28,986 nucleotides of DNA, taken from contig BJOX01000144.1 in assembly GCA_009731375.1 (NCBI GenBank), positions 868,579 to 897,564 on the forward strand, read 5' to 3'. The stretch comes from Paulinella micropora. Its lineage: Eukaryota > Cercozoa > Imbricatea > Euglyphida. A model generated the notes under the pieces. That model was not told where the DNA came from. It saw only the letters and a program-made list of their open reading frames with translations, and ran no database searches. Below, in pieces: positions 1-9,700 of the stretch (within the stretch, counting starts at the first letter, position 1; each line of letters opens with the position of its first letter). The position numbers were made by a program, and so were the translations under genes.

Positions 1-1
1 G

Positions 2-40
<39 letters not shown>
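1..40. repeat. (GTT)n microsatellite
   Basis: About 13 uninterrupted GTT units at the very start of the window. An identical run occurs at 27411..27450. Confidence 0.95.
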
Positions 41-596
41 TGGTTTTACCAATAAGATTACTTCATCCAATCTCTTTCGTTTATTTGTAATCAACATCAA
101 AAAATCAGTTATATCATTTGCATTTGTTATTCTAGCTTTTATGATTAGGCTTTTGTTTATCTAACTATTGTCTTTAGTCAGTTTTAGTGTATTAAGAATG
201 TTGATTGTTTTGTGGTTTGCTTTGAAACAGCAACATCCGCTCTTGCTGATTTTAATTTTTATATGTGTTTATGCAATACTGTAATCTCTTGATTTTTTTT
301 TTCCTCAAGAGACTTTATTTGTTTATCAATTGATTTATTTTCCCAAACCAATTTTTCCAACTGTCATTCTTGAATATAAAAGTCGTTTATCTGTCTTTTC
401 TTTTTTACTTTCAGGAACAGAACGATGAGTGAGGGTAACATAATATTGAATTTGTGTATATTTTGTAGTTTTGTATAGTAAAGTAGTTGTTTTGACAATG
501 ATAAAAGTTGTCTACATAAGACTGCACTCTTGAATGCATTCGTGCAAGTGAAGTTTGTTGACACTCCCCTGAATACATTCTTTTATATTCGGAAAG

Positions 597-1045
597 GGTA
601 CCTTACCGGATTTTACAATATGTCTAGTACAGTGTATGTTGTTATTGTTAAATTTAAGAATTTTTTTTTATTTTTTGGCTGTCAACTGACAGTAAGAATA
701 TTAGTATCATAAATAAGAAAAACAACCATATTAAAATACACAGAGAGAAGAAAGAAAAAAATCACACATAGAAAAGAACAATGACTAGTACAGTTTATGT
801 GATTATTGTCAAATTCAATAATAGTTTCTATTTTTTTAGCTATCATCATCCGAAATTAAAATATCACTATCATAAGTAACAAAAACAATAATATTAAAAA
901 GGATGAAAAAAAGATCATATATGCAGAAAAATAATATGTCTAGTATAGTGTATTAAATTTCGTTGGAAAATGGAAATTTAAAAATATTTTCTGATTATGT
1001 TGAGTCATTATCCTAAATTAATATTATCATCATATATCACCTTTG
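597..1045. repeat. AT-rich host interspersed repeat, three diverged units
   Basis: Three adjacent units begin near 618, 782 and 939. They share a start like TCTAGTACAGTGTATG, a middle like TTAGCTATCATCATCCGAAAT, then ATATCACTATCATAA and a run of A-rich sequence. Related units recur at about 2695..2860, 2975..3125 and 3190..3420. This looks like a host repeat family that has expanded locally. No coding capacity is evident. Confidence 0.6.
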
Positions 1046-1108
1046 CAGCGCAATTACTTGATCCTTCTTCCTGATGATGATGATGATTATGTTGTGCCAG
1101 CACTTAAT

Positions 1109-1235
1109 AATAACATGCTTACTTACTTACTCACTTACTTACTTACGTAATTACTTACTGACTAGGTTACCCACTTTCTTGCTTACATACATACATACAT
1201 ACATATATATACATACATACATACATACGTACGTT

Positions 1236-1288
<53 letters not shown>

Positions 1289-1530
1289 GTACTGGGTTAC
1301 AAATTTCTTGCTTACAATCATTCATTCATACATATATACATACATATATACATATCTTTTTACATACATAGAAAAGTACATACGTAATTACTCACTTGCT
1401 TACTTACTTACTTACTTAAGTACTTACTTACTTAAGTACTTACTTACTGGTTTTCCCACTTTCTTACTTACATTCATACATTCATGCATACATACACACA
1501 TTCATACATACATACGTACACAATGTCTCT
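1109..1530. repeat. CTTA and ACAT tetranucleotide microsatellites
   Basis: Long alternating tracts of TTAC/CTTA and CATA/TACA repeats. The apparent Thr/Tyr/Leu-rich ORF across this region is only a translation of the microsatellites. No gene is supported. Confidence 0.95.
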
Positions 1531-1558
1531 CTCATCTCTCATCTCTCATCTCTCTCTT

Positions 1559-1596
<38 letters not shown>

Positions 1597-1601
1597 GCAC
1601 A

Positions 1602-1659
<58 letters not shown>

Positions 1660-1737
1660 TACACACACACACACACACAGACAGACACACATGTACATAC
1701 ATACGTACACAATGTCTCTCTCATCTCTCATCTCTCA

Positions 1738-1787
<50 letters not shown>

Positions 1788-1790
1788 GCA

Positions 1791-1835
<45 letters not shown>

Positions 1836-1970
1836 NNNNNNNNNNNNNNNNNNNNNNNNNNNNNNNNNNNNNNNNNNNNNNNNNNNNNNNNNNNNNNNNN
1901 NNNNNNNNNNNNNNNNNNNNNNNNNNNNNNNNNNNNNNNNNNNNNNNNNNNNNNNNNNNNNNNNNNNNNN

Positions 1971-2009
<39 letters not shown>

Positions 2010-2109
2010 TACACACACACATACAACACACACACACACACATACACACACACACTCTCTCTCTCTCTCTCCTTCTGTCTCGCTCTCTCTCTGTCTCTCT
2101 TTCTCTCTA

Positions 2110-2182
<73 letters not shown>

Positions 2183-2195
2183 CACACACTTTGTT
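1531..2195. repeat. CT and CA dinucleotide microsatellites around a gap
   Basis: Alternating (CT)n and (CA)n tracts include an imperfect long duplication: the block near 1522..1600 recurs near 1711..1790. The Ser/Leu and His/Thr ORFs in this stretch, and their Arg/Glu and Val/Cys shadows on the other strand, come from the dinucleotide repeats. Confidence 0.95.
1836..1970. other. Assembly gap, 135 N
   Basis: A run of 135 undetermined bases inside the CT microsatellite. The true length is unknown. Confidence 0.99.
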
Positions 2196-3429
2196 CACTT
2201 TGTTACTTGCTTATTCATATGCATATATACATACATACGTGGATACATACATACATACATAAATAAACATGTACATACATGCATTTGCCACCTTTTGTCA
2301 GAATTCAATTACTTACTTATTTAATTACTCACATACCTACTTACTCATGTAGTGTGACTTGAGAGAGTATGACAAAAAGTTAGAACAAAAAGTGAGATAT
2401 GAGTTATTGTTATTAATAAAAGTGGGACGTGTAATGACTTGAGAGAGTGGGACAAAAGTGAGAACGCAGGCTTGAGTTGTTTTTTTGGAATGTGGACAAG
2501 CACCGGGGTTTGTTTGATAGTAGATATCAAAAATCATGATTTTATAGAGATAAGTAGATAAGCTAGCTCCAGCTACTCAGGTAATAATTTCTTACCTTTT
2601 TTGTTGTTGTTTTCAAATTGTTGTTTTTGTTTGTAGGAGCTTGTTGCACTTGCTCAGGATAATCAAGATTCTGTTTTTTCTCAGTCTTACTTTCTTAGTC
2701 TTATAGAAAAATAATGAGTTTTTATAATCTTACGTTGTTGTAGTTTTTACTTTTTTACGTAGCATCAGCGGAAATTAAGAATATCACTTGCATAAGAAAG
2801 AAAAACAAACGTAATAAATAAAACCAAAAAATAATAGTATGATGGAAAAAAATAAATACATACATACATTCATACGTACATTAATACGTAGATATATCCA
2901 TACATACATGCATACAAACATACATACTTACACACTCACATAATTACTTGCATACTTACTTACTTACTTACTTGGTCTTATAGTAAAATAATGAGTTTTT
3001 ATATTCTTACGTTCTTATAGTTTTTAATTTTTTAGCTAGCATCAGCTGAAATTTAGAATACCACTTCCATAAATTTAAAAAAACAAACGTAATAAATAAA
3101 ACAAAAAATAGAAATGGAAAAAAATACATACATACATAAATTCATACGTATATACACATTCATACTCAGCATTAGTTTCTTACTCTTACTTAGTATTATA
3201 GTAAAATAATGAGTTTCTATAGTCTTACGTTCTTATATTTTTTAATTTTTATCTAGCATCAGCCGAAATTAAAAATATTTATTGCATAAGTGAAAAAAAG
3301 GAAGATAATAAATAAAACCAAAAAATAAAATGGGAAAATATATATATACACAAGAATAATATTCTAATACAGTTTATTTAATTGTACTGGAAAATTTAAA
3401 TTTAAAAATTGTATTTTGCTGCCACGTGT
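2196..3429. other. Left flank, gene-free host repeats
   Basis: The region starts with more ACAT/CTTA tracts, then a short direct repeat (GACTTGAGAGAGT near 2349 and 2438, each followed by GACAAAA...GAAC). It continues with three further diverged units of the AT-rich host repeat (about 2695..2860, 2975..3125 and 3190..3420). The last unit follows the pattern of 925..1000 and is cut off where the TIR begins at 3430. I see no coding region. Confidence 0.7.
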
Positions 3430-3524
3430 AGTAGTATAGGGGGCCACTTCGTCACACTTTTTCAAGACATACCACCCGCCACACAGAGACACACACGGTC
3501 GGCCCGCACGAGACAAAATGGCAA
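3430..3524 (+). repeat. Left terminal inverted repeat
   Basis: 95 bases matching the reverse complement of 24536..24630 at roughly 80-85% by eye. Shared blocks include AGTAGTATAGGG, CACTTTTTCAA, GACACACAC, CGGCCC and GACAAAATGGCAA. Similarity fades after GGCAA, where a short direct repeat (AACGGT/AACGGTT followed by AATAAAA) starts on the left side. Confidence 0.93.
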
Positions 3525-3579
3525 CGGTAATAAAAAGTGGAAACGGTTAATAAAATCACACACGTAGTCTTTCTCAACA

Positions 3580-3993
3580 TTGAACACAGTCACAGCTGTC
3601 AATTTGAGAAAAAAGAAATATAAAGGGTTTTGCGGTTTTTTTCTTTTTTTGTTGAAGTTGCTGTTAGATAGAAAAATGAAATGGCGACGGATAAATAAAA
3701 AGAAAAATGAGCCCGTGACCGAAACATTGATGACAGATATTGTTCTTCACGAAAATTGCAAAATAGTCCAACAGATTTTCTCCTTTGCTGAAAATCGTGT
3801 TTTTGACAAAGCGAAAAGAAGGCCATTTTGCCCCTTGCTAAAATATATAAAAGTGATATATATGTCCAATAACTTTGATAACTTTGATAATTATTCTGAT
3901 AATTCTGATAATGAGAGTATAAGGCGAGACAGTAATGACTGGATAGAATATTATATATATAAACAAGAAAGCATAGTAAATAGACATAAATAA
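3580..3993 (+). CDS. Hypothetical protein, possible first half of a frameshifted gene
   Basis: A 137-aa ORF just inside the left TIR. I do not recognise it. The first half is basic and AT-driven. A more natural start may be the ATG at 3862, which gives a short Asn/Asp/Ser-rich acidic protein (residues like NNFDNFDNYSDNSDNES). The next ORF (4014..4334) is open from about 3990 without an ATG of its own, so the two could be one gene broken by a frame change near 3980..3995. TATATAAAAG at 3844..3853 resembles a TATA box but lies very close to 3862. Confidence that this is a real gene is low. Confidence 0.35.
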   Translation: MNTVTAVNLRKKKYKGFCGFFLFLLKLLLDRKMKWRRINKKKNEPVTETLMTDIVLHENCKIVQQIFSFAENRVFDKAKRRPFCPLLKYIKVIYMSNNFDNFDNYSDNSDNESIRRDSNDWIEYYIYKQESIVNRHK

Positions 3994-4013
3994 CAGTAAG
4001 TAATCAAATAGAG

Positions 4014-4334
4014 TTGATAAATGAAAAAATAAAAGAACTAACTAAGAAAAAAGAAGAGCTTGAAGAGAGAGAGGATGCGATAGACGAAAGATTAGCAGAG
4101 ATAGAAGAAGAGAAGCAAAAAAAGAAAAATAATGATAAAATGAAAAGAAAGAGAAAGAGAGAAGAAGAAAGAAGAAAGAAAGAGGAGAGGTTGTTGGATA
4201 GTTGGTTGCTAGCTAGGAAGCAACCATTGAGTTTGAGAGAGGAGGAGCAGGCGAGGAAGTTAATATGTAATGGAGATAGCTTTGATATGGTTTTGGATAA
4301 ATATTATAAATACAGAAATAGGGTTGAGGGGTAA
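4014..4334 (+). CDS. Small coiled-coil, highly charged protein
   Basis: About 106 aa, dominated by Lys/Glu/Arg heptads (for example KELTKKKEELEEREDAIDE), so an extended coiled coil is likely over residues 5 to 65. A less charged tail (LLDSWLLARKQPLSLREEE and a Tyr-rich end) follows. The only start in frame is TTG at 4014, and the frame is open upstream to about 3990. It may therefore be the continuation of the 3862..3993 ORF after a frameshift. No domain is recognised. Its position beside the left TIR matches the small variable genes that many Polintons carry at their ends. Confidence 0.55.
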   Translation: MINEKIKELTKKKEELEEREDAIDERLAEIEEEKQKKKNNDKMKRKRKREEERRKKEERLLDSWLLARKQPLSLREEEQARKLICNGDSFDMVLDKYYKYRNRVEG

Positions 4335-4345
4335 AAATAGCTGAC

Positions 4346-4354
4346 TATATAAAG
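4346..4354 (+). promoter_or_regulatory. TATA-box-like element upstream of the 4432 gene
   Basis: TATATAAAG lies about 30 bases before the start of a strong stem-loop (4379..4423). A transcript initiated about 30 bases downstream would begin with that stem-loop and reach the ATG at 4432. The motif is seen directly; promoter function is inferred. Confidence 0.5.
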
Positions 4355-4378
4355 TCCTTAGCACGACTCTAAACTACT

Positions 4379-4423
4379 CCTACATAAACACACATATTGT
4401 CCCTCTGTGTGTGTTTGTGTAGG
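4379..4423 (+). promoter_or_regulatory. 5' leader stem-loop immediately before a start codon
   Basis: A 16-base left arm (4379..4394) pairs with 4408..4423, with only one G-U wobble and a 13-base loop. The stem ends 8 bases before the ATG at 4432. It resembles in placement the stem-loops before 14654 and 17196. It could control translation or mark a transcript end. Confidence 0.6.
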
Positions 4424-4431
4424 TTGATTGA

Positions 4432-4920
4432 ATGGCTGAAGAGCAACCTCGTGAAGCCGACCCTGCTGTTGAGGCTTTGGCTGATGGAGTTGGCGATGTT
4501 GATGTTAATGCTCCAGCTCCAGTTGCAGTTAATGCTCCAGCTCCAGTTGCAGTTAATGATCCAGCTCCAGTTGCAGTTAATGTTCCAGCAGAATTTCGTG
4601 GGCGTAGAGATGCGAAGAAAGGGGCTAAGAAAGGCGGACGACGACCAGGAACCCCTAACGAAATCAGAATGTGCCAAACTTATTATGTTCTCATTGACAA
4701 AAATGTAGGCATAGCCAAAGTTTACTCTGAAGAAAAACAAGGCAGAACAGCAGTCGTTCGTTGGGGGTTTAAGTCTACGCCGAAAAATCCTGAACCGTGG
4801 TTGGTGGTGTATGAAGATGATTCAATTTCCCTTTTTTGGAAATGGGACAATATCGACAAAATATCTACAGCTCACGAAAAATCAATCAAAACCGTTTACA
4901 AGGGTGTTTGGGGTATGTAA
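4432..4920 (+). CDS. Unknown protein with Ala/Pro/Val repeats and basic linker
   Basis: 162 aa. Residues 1-25 are acidic. Three exact or near-exact octapeptide repeats (VNAPAPVA, with one VNDPAPVA) follow, encoded by a 24-base tandem repeat at 4504..4575. Next come a Lys/Arg/Gly-rich linker (RRDAKKGAKKGGRRPGTP) and a compact 85-aa C-terminal domain rich in aromatic residues and beta-strand patterns. I do not recognise the C-terminal domain. The gene has a TATA-like motif and a leader hairpin directly upstream, which supports expression. The reading frame overlapping at 4397 is a shadow of this one. Confidence 0.7.
   Translation: MAEEQPREADPAVEALADGVGDVDVNAPAPVAVNAPAPVAVNDPAPVAVNVPAEFRGRRDAKKGAKKGGRRPGTPNEIRMCQTYYVLIDKNVGIAKVYSEEKQGRTAVVRWGFKSTPKNPEPWLVVYEDDSISLFWKWDNIDKISTAHEKSIKTVYKGVWGM
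4504..4590 (+). repeat. 24-bp in-frame tandem repeat
   Basis: Three 24-base units (4504..4527, 4528..4551, 4552..4575) plus a partial fourth, encoding VNAPAPVA. The third unit differs by one base that changes Ala to Asp. Confidence 0.9.
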
Positions 4921-4970
4921 TTAATTTTCTCAATAACAATTTTTTGTTCATTCATTCTAGTTTCAATATC

Positions 4971-4991
4971 TCCTACAGCGAGAGCTGTATT
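4971..4991. repeat. Short palindromic repeat flanking the integrase gene, copy 1
   Basis: CCTACAGCGAGAGCTGTAT is a near-palindrome. It recurs with one change (CCTACAGCGATAGCTGTAT) at 6027..6045. The two copies bracket the integrase ORF, one beyond the stop and one inside its first codons. Confidence 0.6.
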
Positions 4992-5041
4992 TACTTAACT
5001 TAGCTTCCGGACTTCACCTAACTTACAAATTTATTAATAAA

Positions 5042-6058
5042 TTACAAATCCATTATTTCTTTCTTTTTCTTAATCCGTGCACTACTACGGATGTTTTCCT
5101 GCTTTATGTATAATGACTTTAATAAGTGGTCGGTCTTTTTTTGTTTAGTTACTTCTTTAACTTTGTCGGCTAGTTGAGGTTTAACTTCTTCATGTTCTTG
5201 TTCGTTCATTTTGGACTTTAATAATTGTTGAGGACTAATTAATTCGTGGTCGCCAAGTATTAACTTGAAACCTTTCCGGCCTTTAACTGTATATACTTTC
5301 TTTGAATGCTGAACATCGCCCTTAGAAAAAACCGTTCTTTCGAGTTCTTTTCGCACGGTTGAGCCCTTAGGAAATTTATTAATAAGACCAGCCATGTATA
5401 TTTCTTGATCGTTTTTCTTTTTACCTTCATAGACTTCCATAGGTGTAGCCTTTATTGTATTATGAAATGTATTATTATAATTATCAATAATTTCATAAAT
5501 GTAAGGAACCCAAACAAAATCGTCATTAACTTCCCACATAAAATTTAAATCGTTTCTTATTGTTCTAATAAATCTATCTACTATACCCATAGTTCGGTGG
5601 TCGCCAACTTCGTTAGTAGTATGTTGAATTCCATTCTCTTTGAAGTATTCTGCGACTTGTCCTTTATATTCACTGCCGTTGTCTGACGTAATCCTTTTAG
5701 GTTTCGGCATTTTTTTTAATCCTTCTAATACTTCACCAGTTGTTTTATTTTTGATTGGTTCAATCCAACCACGACGAGAATAAACATCAATCATTACTAA
5801 ACCAAAGTTGTAGTTTTTGTTTCCTTTCTTAGTTGCTATTTTAGACATATCCATAACGTCAATAAACACTTGGCTTAATGATTCAGGCTCAGGGGATAGT
5901 ATAGTATTCCATTTTTTAGTGGTCTTAGATTGATGGTGTATTTCAGAAGCTTCTTCAATTTTCTGTTTTTCAAGTTCTTCTTTATCTTGCGGAGACTCCG
6001 CCTCCGTTTCAGTATTTTGTGTATCCCCTACAGCGATAGCTGTATGCTTATGGTCCAT
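5042..6058 (-). CDS. Retrovirus-like (rve) integrase
   Basis: 338 aa, minus strand. It is expected to insert the linear element into host DNA using the TIRs. The catalytic core shows the first acidic site in FIDVMDM (Asp67) and the second in SDNGSEY (Asp126). The third-site region is GIVDRFIRTIRND, where the aligned residue is Asp161 rather than the usual Glu, 34 residues after Asp126. After the core comes NYNNTFHNTIKATPMEVYEG, typical of the rve family end. A small SH3-like C-terminal region (residues about 235-285: KGD..SKKVYTVKGRKGFKL..) and a charged tail follow. The N-terminal 50 residues are acidic and lack a visible HHCC zinc site. It lies divergently from the fibre gene, with the charged-protein gene between. 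Confidence 0.92.
   Translation of the reverse strand: MDHKHTAIAVGDTQNTETEAESPQDKEELEKQKIEEASEIHHQSKTTKKWNTILSPEPESLSQVFIDVMDMSKIATKKGNKNYNFGLVMIDVYSRRGWIEPIKNKTTGEVLEGLKKMPKPKRITSDNGSEYKGQVAEYFKENGIQHTTNEVGDHRTMGIVDRFIRTIRNDLNFMWEVNDDFVWVPYIYEIIDNYNNTFHNTIKATPMEVYEGKKKNDQEIYMAGLINKFPKGSTVRKELERTVFSKGDVQHSKKVYTVKGRKGFKLILGDHELISPQQLLKSKMNEQEHEEVKPQLADKVKEVTKQKKTDHLLKSLYIKQENIRSSARIKKKKEIMDL
6027..6045. repeat. Short palindromic repeat flanking the integrase gene, copy 2
   Basis: CCTACAGCGATAGCTGTAT pairs with itself and matches 4972..4990. On the minus strand it encodes integrase residues around TAIAVG, so the palindrome is in frame within the protein's N-terminus. Confidence 0.6.
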
Positions 6059-6132
6059 TGTTGTATGCGACTAAAAAAGTAAGGTAGTTTATCACGATAT
6101 ATAAAAGAGTAAATAATAAGTCGTGCATAAAG

Positions 6133-6642
6133 TTATATATTAGAATTTAAGAAAATTTTAGATGTATCATTGTTTTCTTTTTTTGGTTTCTCGGGTTGTT
6201 GATTATAAACATTAACTGATATGTTTGATTTCTTGCATTTACCTTTCTTAGGCTGTTCCTCTTCTTCACTTTCGCTCTCACTATCGCTCTCTTCTTCCAC
6301 TTTCTTTTTTACCACTTTCTTCGCCTTCTTCTGTTTGGCTTTAAGTTTCATACCAGCAACCCGTTGGGCTACTATATCAACAAAATCGTGTTCAACCTCT
6401 TCATCCGAGCTGCTTTCCTCACTTATCTCACCGTCCCGCCCATCAATCATATCCTTAGCCAACTGCTTCTTAGTAATGTGGTCCATCTTTTCGTCATTGG
6501 TCATTTCTTTCACATTCTTAGCCTCTTCCTCAGCAAGTAGTTCCCTCGCCCTCTCAATCTTTCTCTGTTTAGCCTGTTGCTTCTTAGCCTCCCACCCCTT
6601 TTCAAGATTTTTCATAGCGACCTCTCTATTACCTCTCTGCAT
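6133..6642 (-). CDS. Highly charged hypothetical protein
   Basis: 169 aa, minus strand, ATG at 6642. The N-terminal third is Lys/Arg/Glu/Ala helical (AKQRKIERARELLAEEEAKN). The middle has an acidic Ser/Glu/Asp tract (EESSSDEEVEHD), and a Lys-rich stretch leads into a second acidic tract (ESDSESESEEEEQ) before an Asn-rich tail. Such mixed-charge, disordered proteins are common among viral DNA-binding or scaffold proteins, but I recognise no family and assign no function. It shares a 62-base AT-rich divergent intergenic region with the fibre gene. The plus-strand Ser/Phe-rich ORF across it is a shadow. Confidence 0.7.
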   Translation of the reverse strand: MQRGNREVAMKNLEKGWEAKKQQAKQRKIERARELLAEEEAKNVKEMTNDEKMDHITKKQLAKDMIDGRDGEISEESSSDEEVEHDFVDIVAQRVAGMKLKAKQKKAKKVVKKKVEEESDSESESEEEEQPKKGKCKKSNISVNVYNQQPEKPKKENNDTSKIFLNSNI

Positions 6643-6704
6643 TTTATAACTTGTTTATATTATTATACAAAATAATATTATTTAGTTTTGATTAATATAC
6701 GAAT
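6643..6704. promoter_or_regulatory. Divergent AT-rich promoter region
   Basis: 62 bases between the start of the minus-strand charged gene (6642) and the fibre ATG (6705), almost entirely A/T. On the plus strand TTAATATACGAATATG runs into the fibre start. Similar AATATA.GAA motifs precede other genes of the element. Function is inferred from position and composition. Confidence 0.5.
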
Positions 6705-9700
6705 ATGTCAGGTTCTTCATTCAAATCGCTCTTAGGCTTGTCTGAAATTGCGGTGGATTCACTAGATATAGCCAACCTTGATTTAACGAACACAAACATA
6801 GTGGGCTTATACACAGATAGGGTGCCAGAAGATGCTGACCCCGTAAATCTGTATTATACTGACGGACGATTTGATGCGAGGTTGGCTTTAAAATCAACGA
6901 CGGACTTAAAAGAATGCACTAATCTATACTATACTGATGGTAGGTTTGACGCGCGACTAACCACTAAATCAAGCACTAACCTAGCCGAAGGCACTAATTT
7001 ATATTATACTAATGCTAGGTTTGACACTCAATTAGCAACAAAGAGCACAACCAACTTAACCGAAGGAACTAACTTATACTATACCACAGCAAGGGTTAAT
7101 ACAGATTTTGACACAAGGATAGCAACTAAATCAATAGATGCTTTAAGTGATGTAGTCATAACAGGCACCCCCGCTGATAATCAACTGCTCATTTATAGCA
7201 CAGGGCAATGGAGAAACACAAACTCACCTTTTCTTAGATTGGATGGGCTCGCTATGATGATAGGGGATTTAAATATGGGAGGTTTTAATGTAGTAAATGT
7301 TGGTAATGTTGATGGTATTGATGTTTCTGCTCTTGACACCGCAGTCGTTAAACTAACGGGAGACCAAACAATAACAGGAAACAAAATATTTACTACTTAT
7401 TTGGGTGTAAAAGATTCAAATCCATTAAACACTGGTAAGTTATTCTTCAACTATAATAATAATATGGGTTCTATTTATTCGTCGGAGGTAGGTGGAGCAA
7501 CGGGATATCCACTAAGCATTGTTGGTTCTTCCATACTTCTTGCTTCTACAACGGGGAGTGGAATAACACTGACTGGCAATGTTTTAAATTTTAGTGGCAC
7601 AACAGCAATTAGCGGACTTCCAGCACCATTCTATGACACCGATGCTTCAACGAAGGCTTACACTGATACTAAACTGGCCAAGGACGGCACAACGGCTATG
7701 ACGGGTAGTTTAAATATGGGAGGATTTTCAATTACAAATGTTAATCTTGTTGATGGCGTGGATGTTTCTACTCTTGACACTTCTGTCGTTAAACTAACAG
7801 GAGACCAAACCATAGCAGGGAATAAAAAATTTACTTCAACAATAGAAGTGCGGGGCGCCACAGCTCCAACCGCTTTTGATGGTATCGATGTTGCCTTTGA
7901 TACGGCGACAAATATAGGAATGATTGCCGCACAAAAAATAGCAACTGCGACTTATTATCCTATACAAATAACGGGTTCTTATGTAGAGTTATATTCAGGT
8001 AATAATGTAATCGCGACCGCAACTGACACTACACTATCTTTGAATAACAACAAAATAACAAACTTAGCCACACCATCAGCAACAACGGACGGAGCAAATA
8101 AAAGTTATGTGGATACATTAGACGGGCAAAATGTGAAACTAACAGGAAACCAAACCATAGCAGGAATTAAGACATATAGCAGTGGTGTTGAAATAACGGG
8201 AAATTCAATCAATTCAACAACAAAGGGCACATTTATCGTTTTCAATTCTACCAGTAATATCGGGTCAATTGCTAGTTTGGATATGAAAACTGCAACATAT
8301 TACAACTTTGAAATTTCTGCGAAAAAAATAAGTTTTATTATTGATGGGACGATAGTCGGTTGGGTAAATCCTTCGGGGCTAGATTGTAATAGTAGCGAAA
8401 TAGCCAACCTAGGAACTCCGACATTAGCGACGGACGGAGCGACAAAAGGGTATGCGGACACATTGGACGGGCAAAATGTAAAACTATCAACAGACCAAAC
8501 CATAACAGGAAGTAAAACATTTAATGGTGCGAGCACTGTGATAAAATATCTAACTTTGACGAACAATGCTGATTTTAATATCAAACTATCACTAATGGCG
8601 GAAATATAACATATAATGGGGCGAGGATATTAAACCAAAATGGAGGGACATATTCTTTTCACAGACATCAGGAGATTATCAATATTTCTTATTTACTCTA
8701 AATACTGCTACAAGCGGAACCGCGAACCAACGAGGTTATGTATTTACGAATGTAGCGTCTGATGTAAAAGGGGCGGGACTTTATAATTCAAAACTTTTGG
8801 ATAATAAAAGTGCTTCATCTGACATTGTCCGTTTTAACAATGCTGGAGGTATGCGGTTTTATGGTGCTTTGGATATGAACTCAAACAATATAACAAATGG
8901 CGGGACAATAACGGGAACGACAATTACTTCAACCGCAGGTATATCAACGACGACGCTAACGGCGAGTGGATTAATAACAGCAAATGCGAGTATATCAACA
9001 ACAACAGCAACCGCAAGTGGATTAATAACGGCAAATGCGGGGATATCAACAACAACATTAACAACAAGCGACAAAATAACAACAGCATCAGGTAAGCCGA
9101 TAATTATAGGCAATTCAACAAAGGGAATAGGAACAACAGCGGGTTTAGAAATATATGGAACTTACAACAATAACGCAACTGGAGCACATATACAAGCGAT
9201 TACAACAGAAGATATATATCCCACTTTTCAACTAACTAATTTAAGTCATAATAACATAAATATGACTTTTGATGCGTATTTAGATGCTGGTGGATGGAAA
9301 TCAAGTTATGCGAGTTCTAATTTTCTAATTAGTAAATGGAGTAATAAACTTACATTTTTGTATGATGTAGGAGGAGGCGGTGCTGGGAACTCTCTTGGTT
9401 GGAATCTCGCTCTGGAACTAGACACTGCGGGTTTATTAACAACAAAGGCGATTACAGCAAGTGGGGTGATAACAGCAAATGCTGGATTAACAGGAACAAC
9501 AATAACTGCGAGCGGATTAATAACAGCAAATGCGGGGTTGACAGGAACAACATTAACGGCGAGCNNNNNNNNNNGACATCAAGCGGTTCTCTAATAATAA
9601 GACAAAGACCCGCCGCTACTAACGACCCACAACTATATTTTAAATCGGGAGGATATACGAATTATGGAGTAATTGTTTCTTCAACTGGTTTGCTTCACGC

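Larger units (their letters stand above)
1..1576. repeat. Long terminal direct repeat of the window, copy 1
   Basis: This stretch matches 27411..28986 base for base at an offset of 27,410, apart from two adjacent substitutions that I can see (830/831 against 28240/28241). It starts inside a GTT microsatellite and copy 2 ends inside a CT microsatellite, both typical assembly break points. It holds a GTT run, AT-rich repeat units, then CTTA and ACAT tetranucleotide tracts. It could be a tandemly repeated host segment, a circular molecule, or one contig placed twice. No credible gene is present; the short ORFs here are AT-rich and lack recognisable domains. Confidence 0.9.

Noticed and set aside
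364-712. Short ORFs duplicated at both ends of the window
   Set aside because: They are duplicated only because the whole 1,576-base segment is; composition is AT-rich and there is no recognisable domain.
1546-2198. Minus-strand ORFs of Arg-Glu and Cys-Val repeats
   Set aside because: Shadows of the same dinucleotide repeats.
1074-2324. Long plus-strand ORFs rich in Thr/Tyr/Leu and Ser/Leu/His/Thr
   Set aside because: They are translations of CTTA, ACAT, CT and CA microsatellites and cross an N gap; no domain or codon signal supports a protein.
3424-3429. ACGTGT as a target-site duplication
   Set aside because: The corresponding six bases after the right TIR are GGAAAG, so there is no match.
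6221-6649. Plus-strand Ser/Phe/Leu-rich ORF
   Set aside because: Antisense shadow of the charged minus-strand gene at 6133..6642, caused by its Lys/Glu-rich codons.
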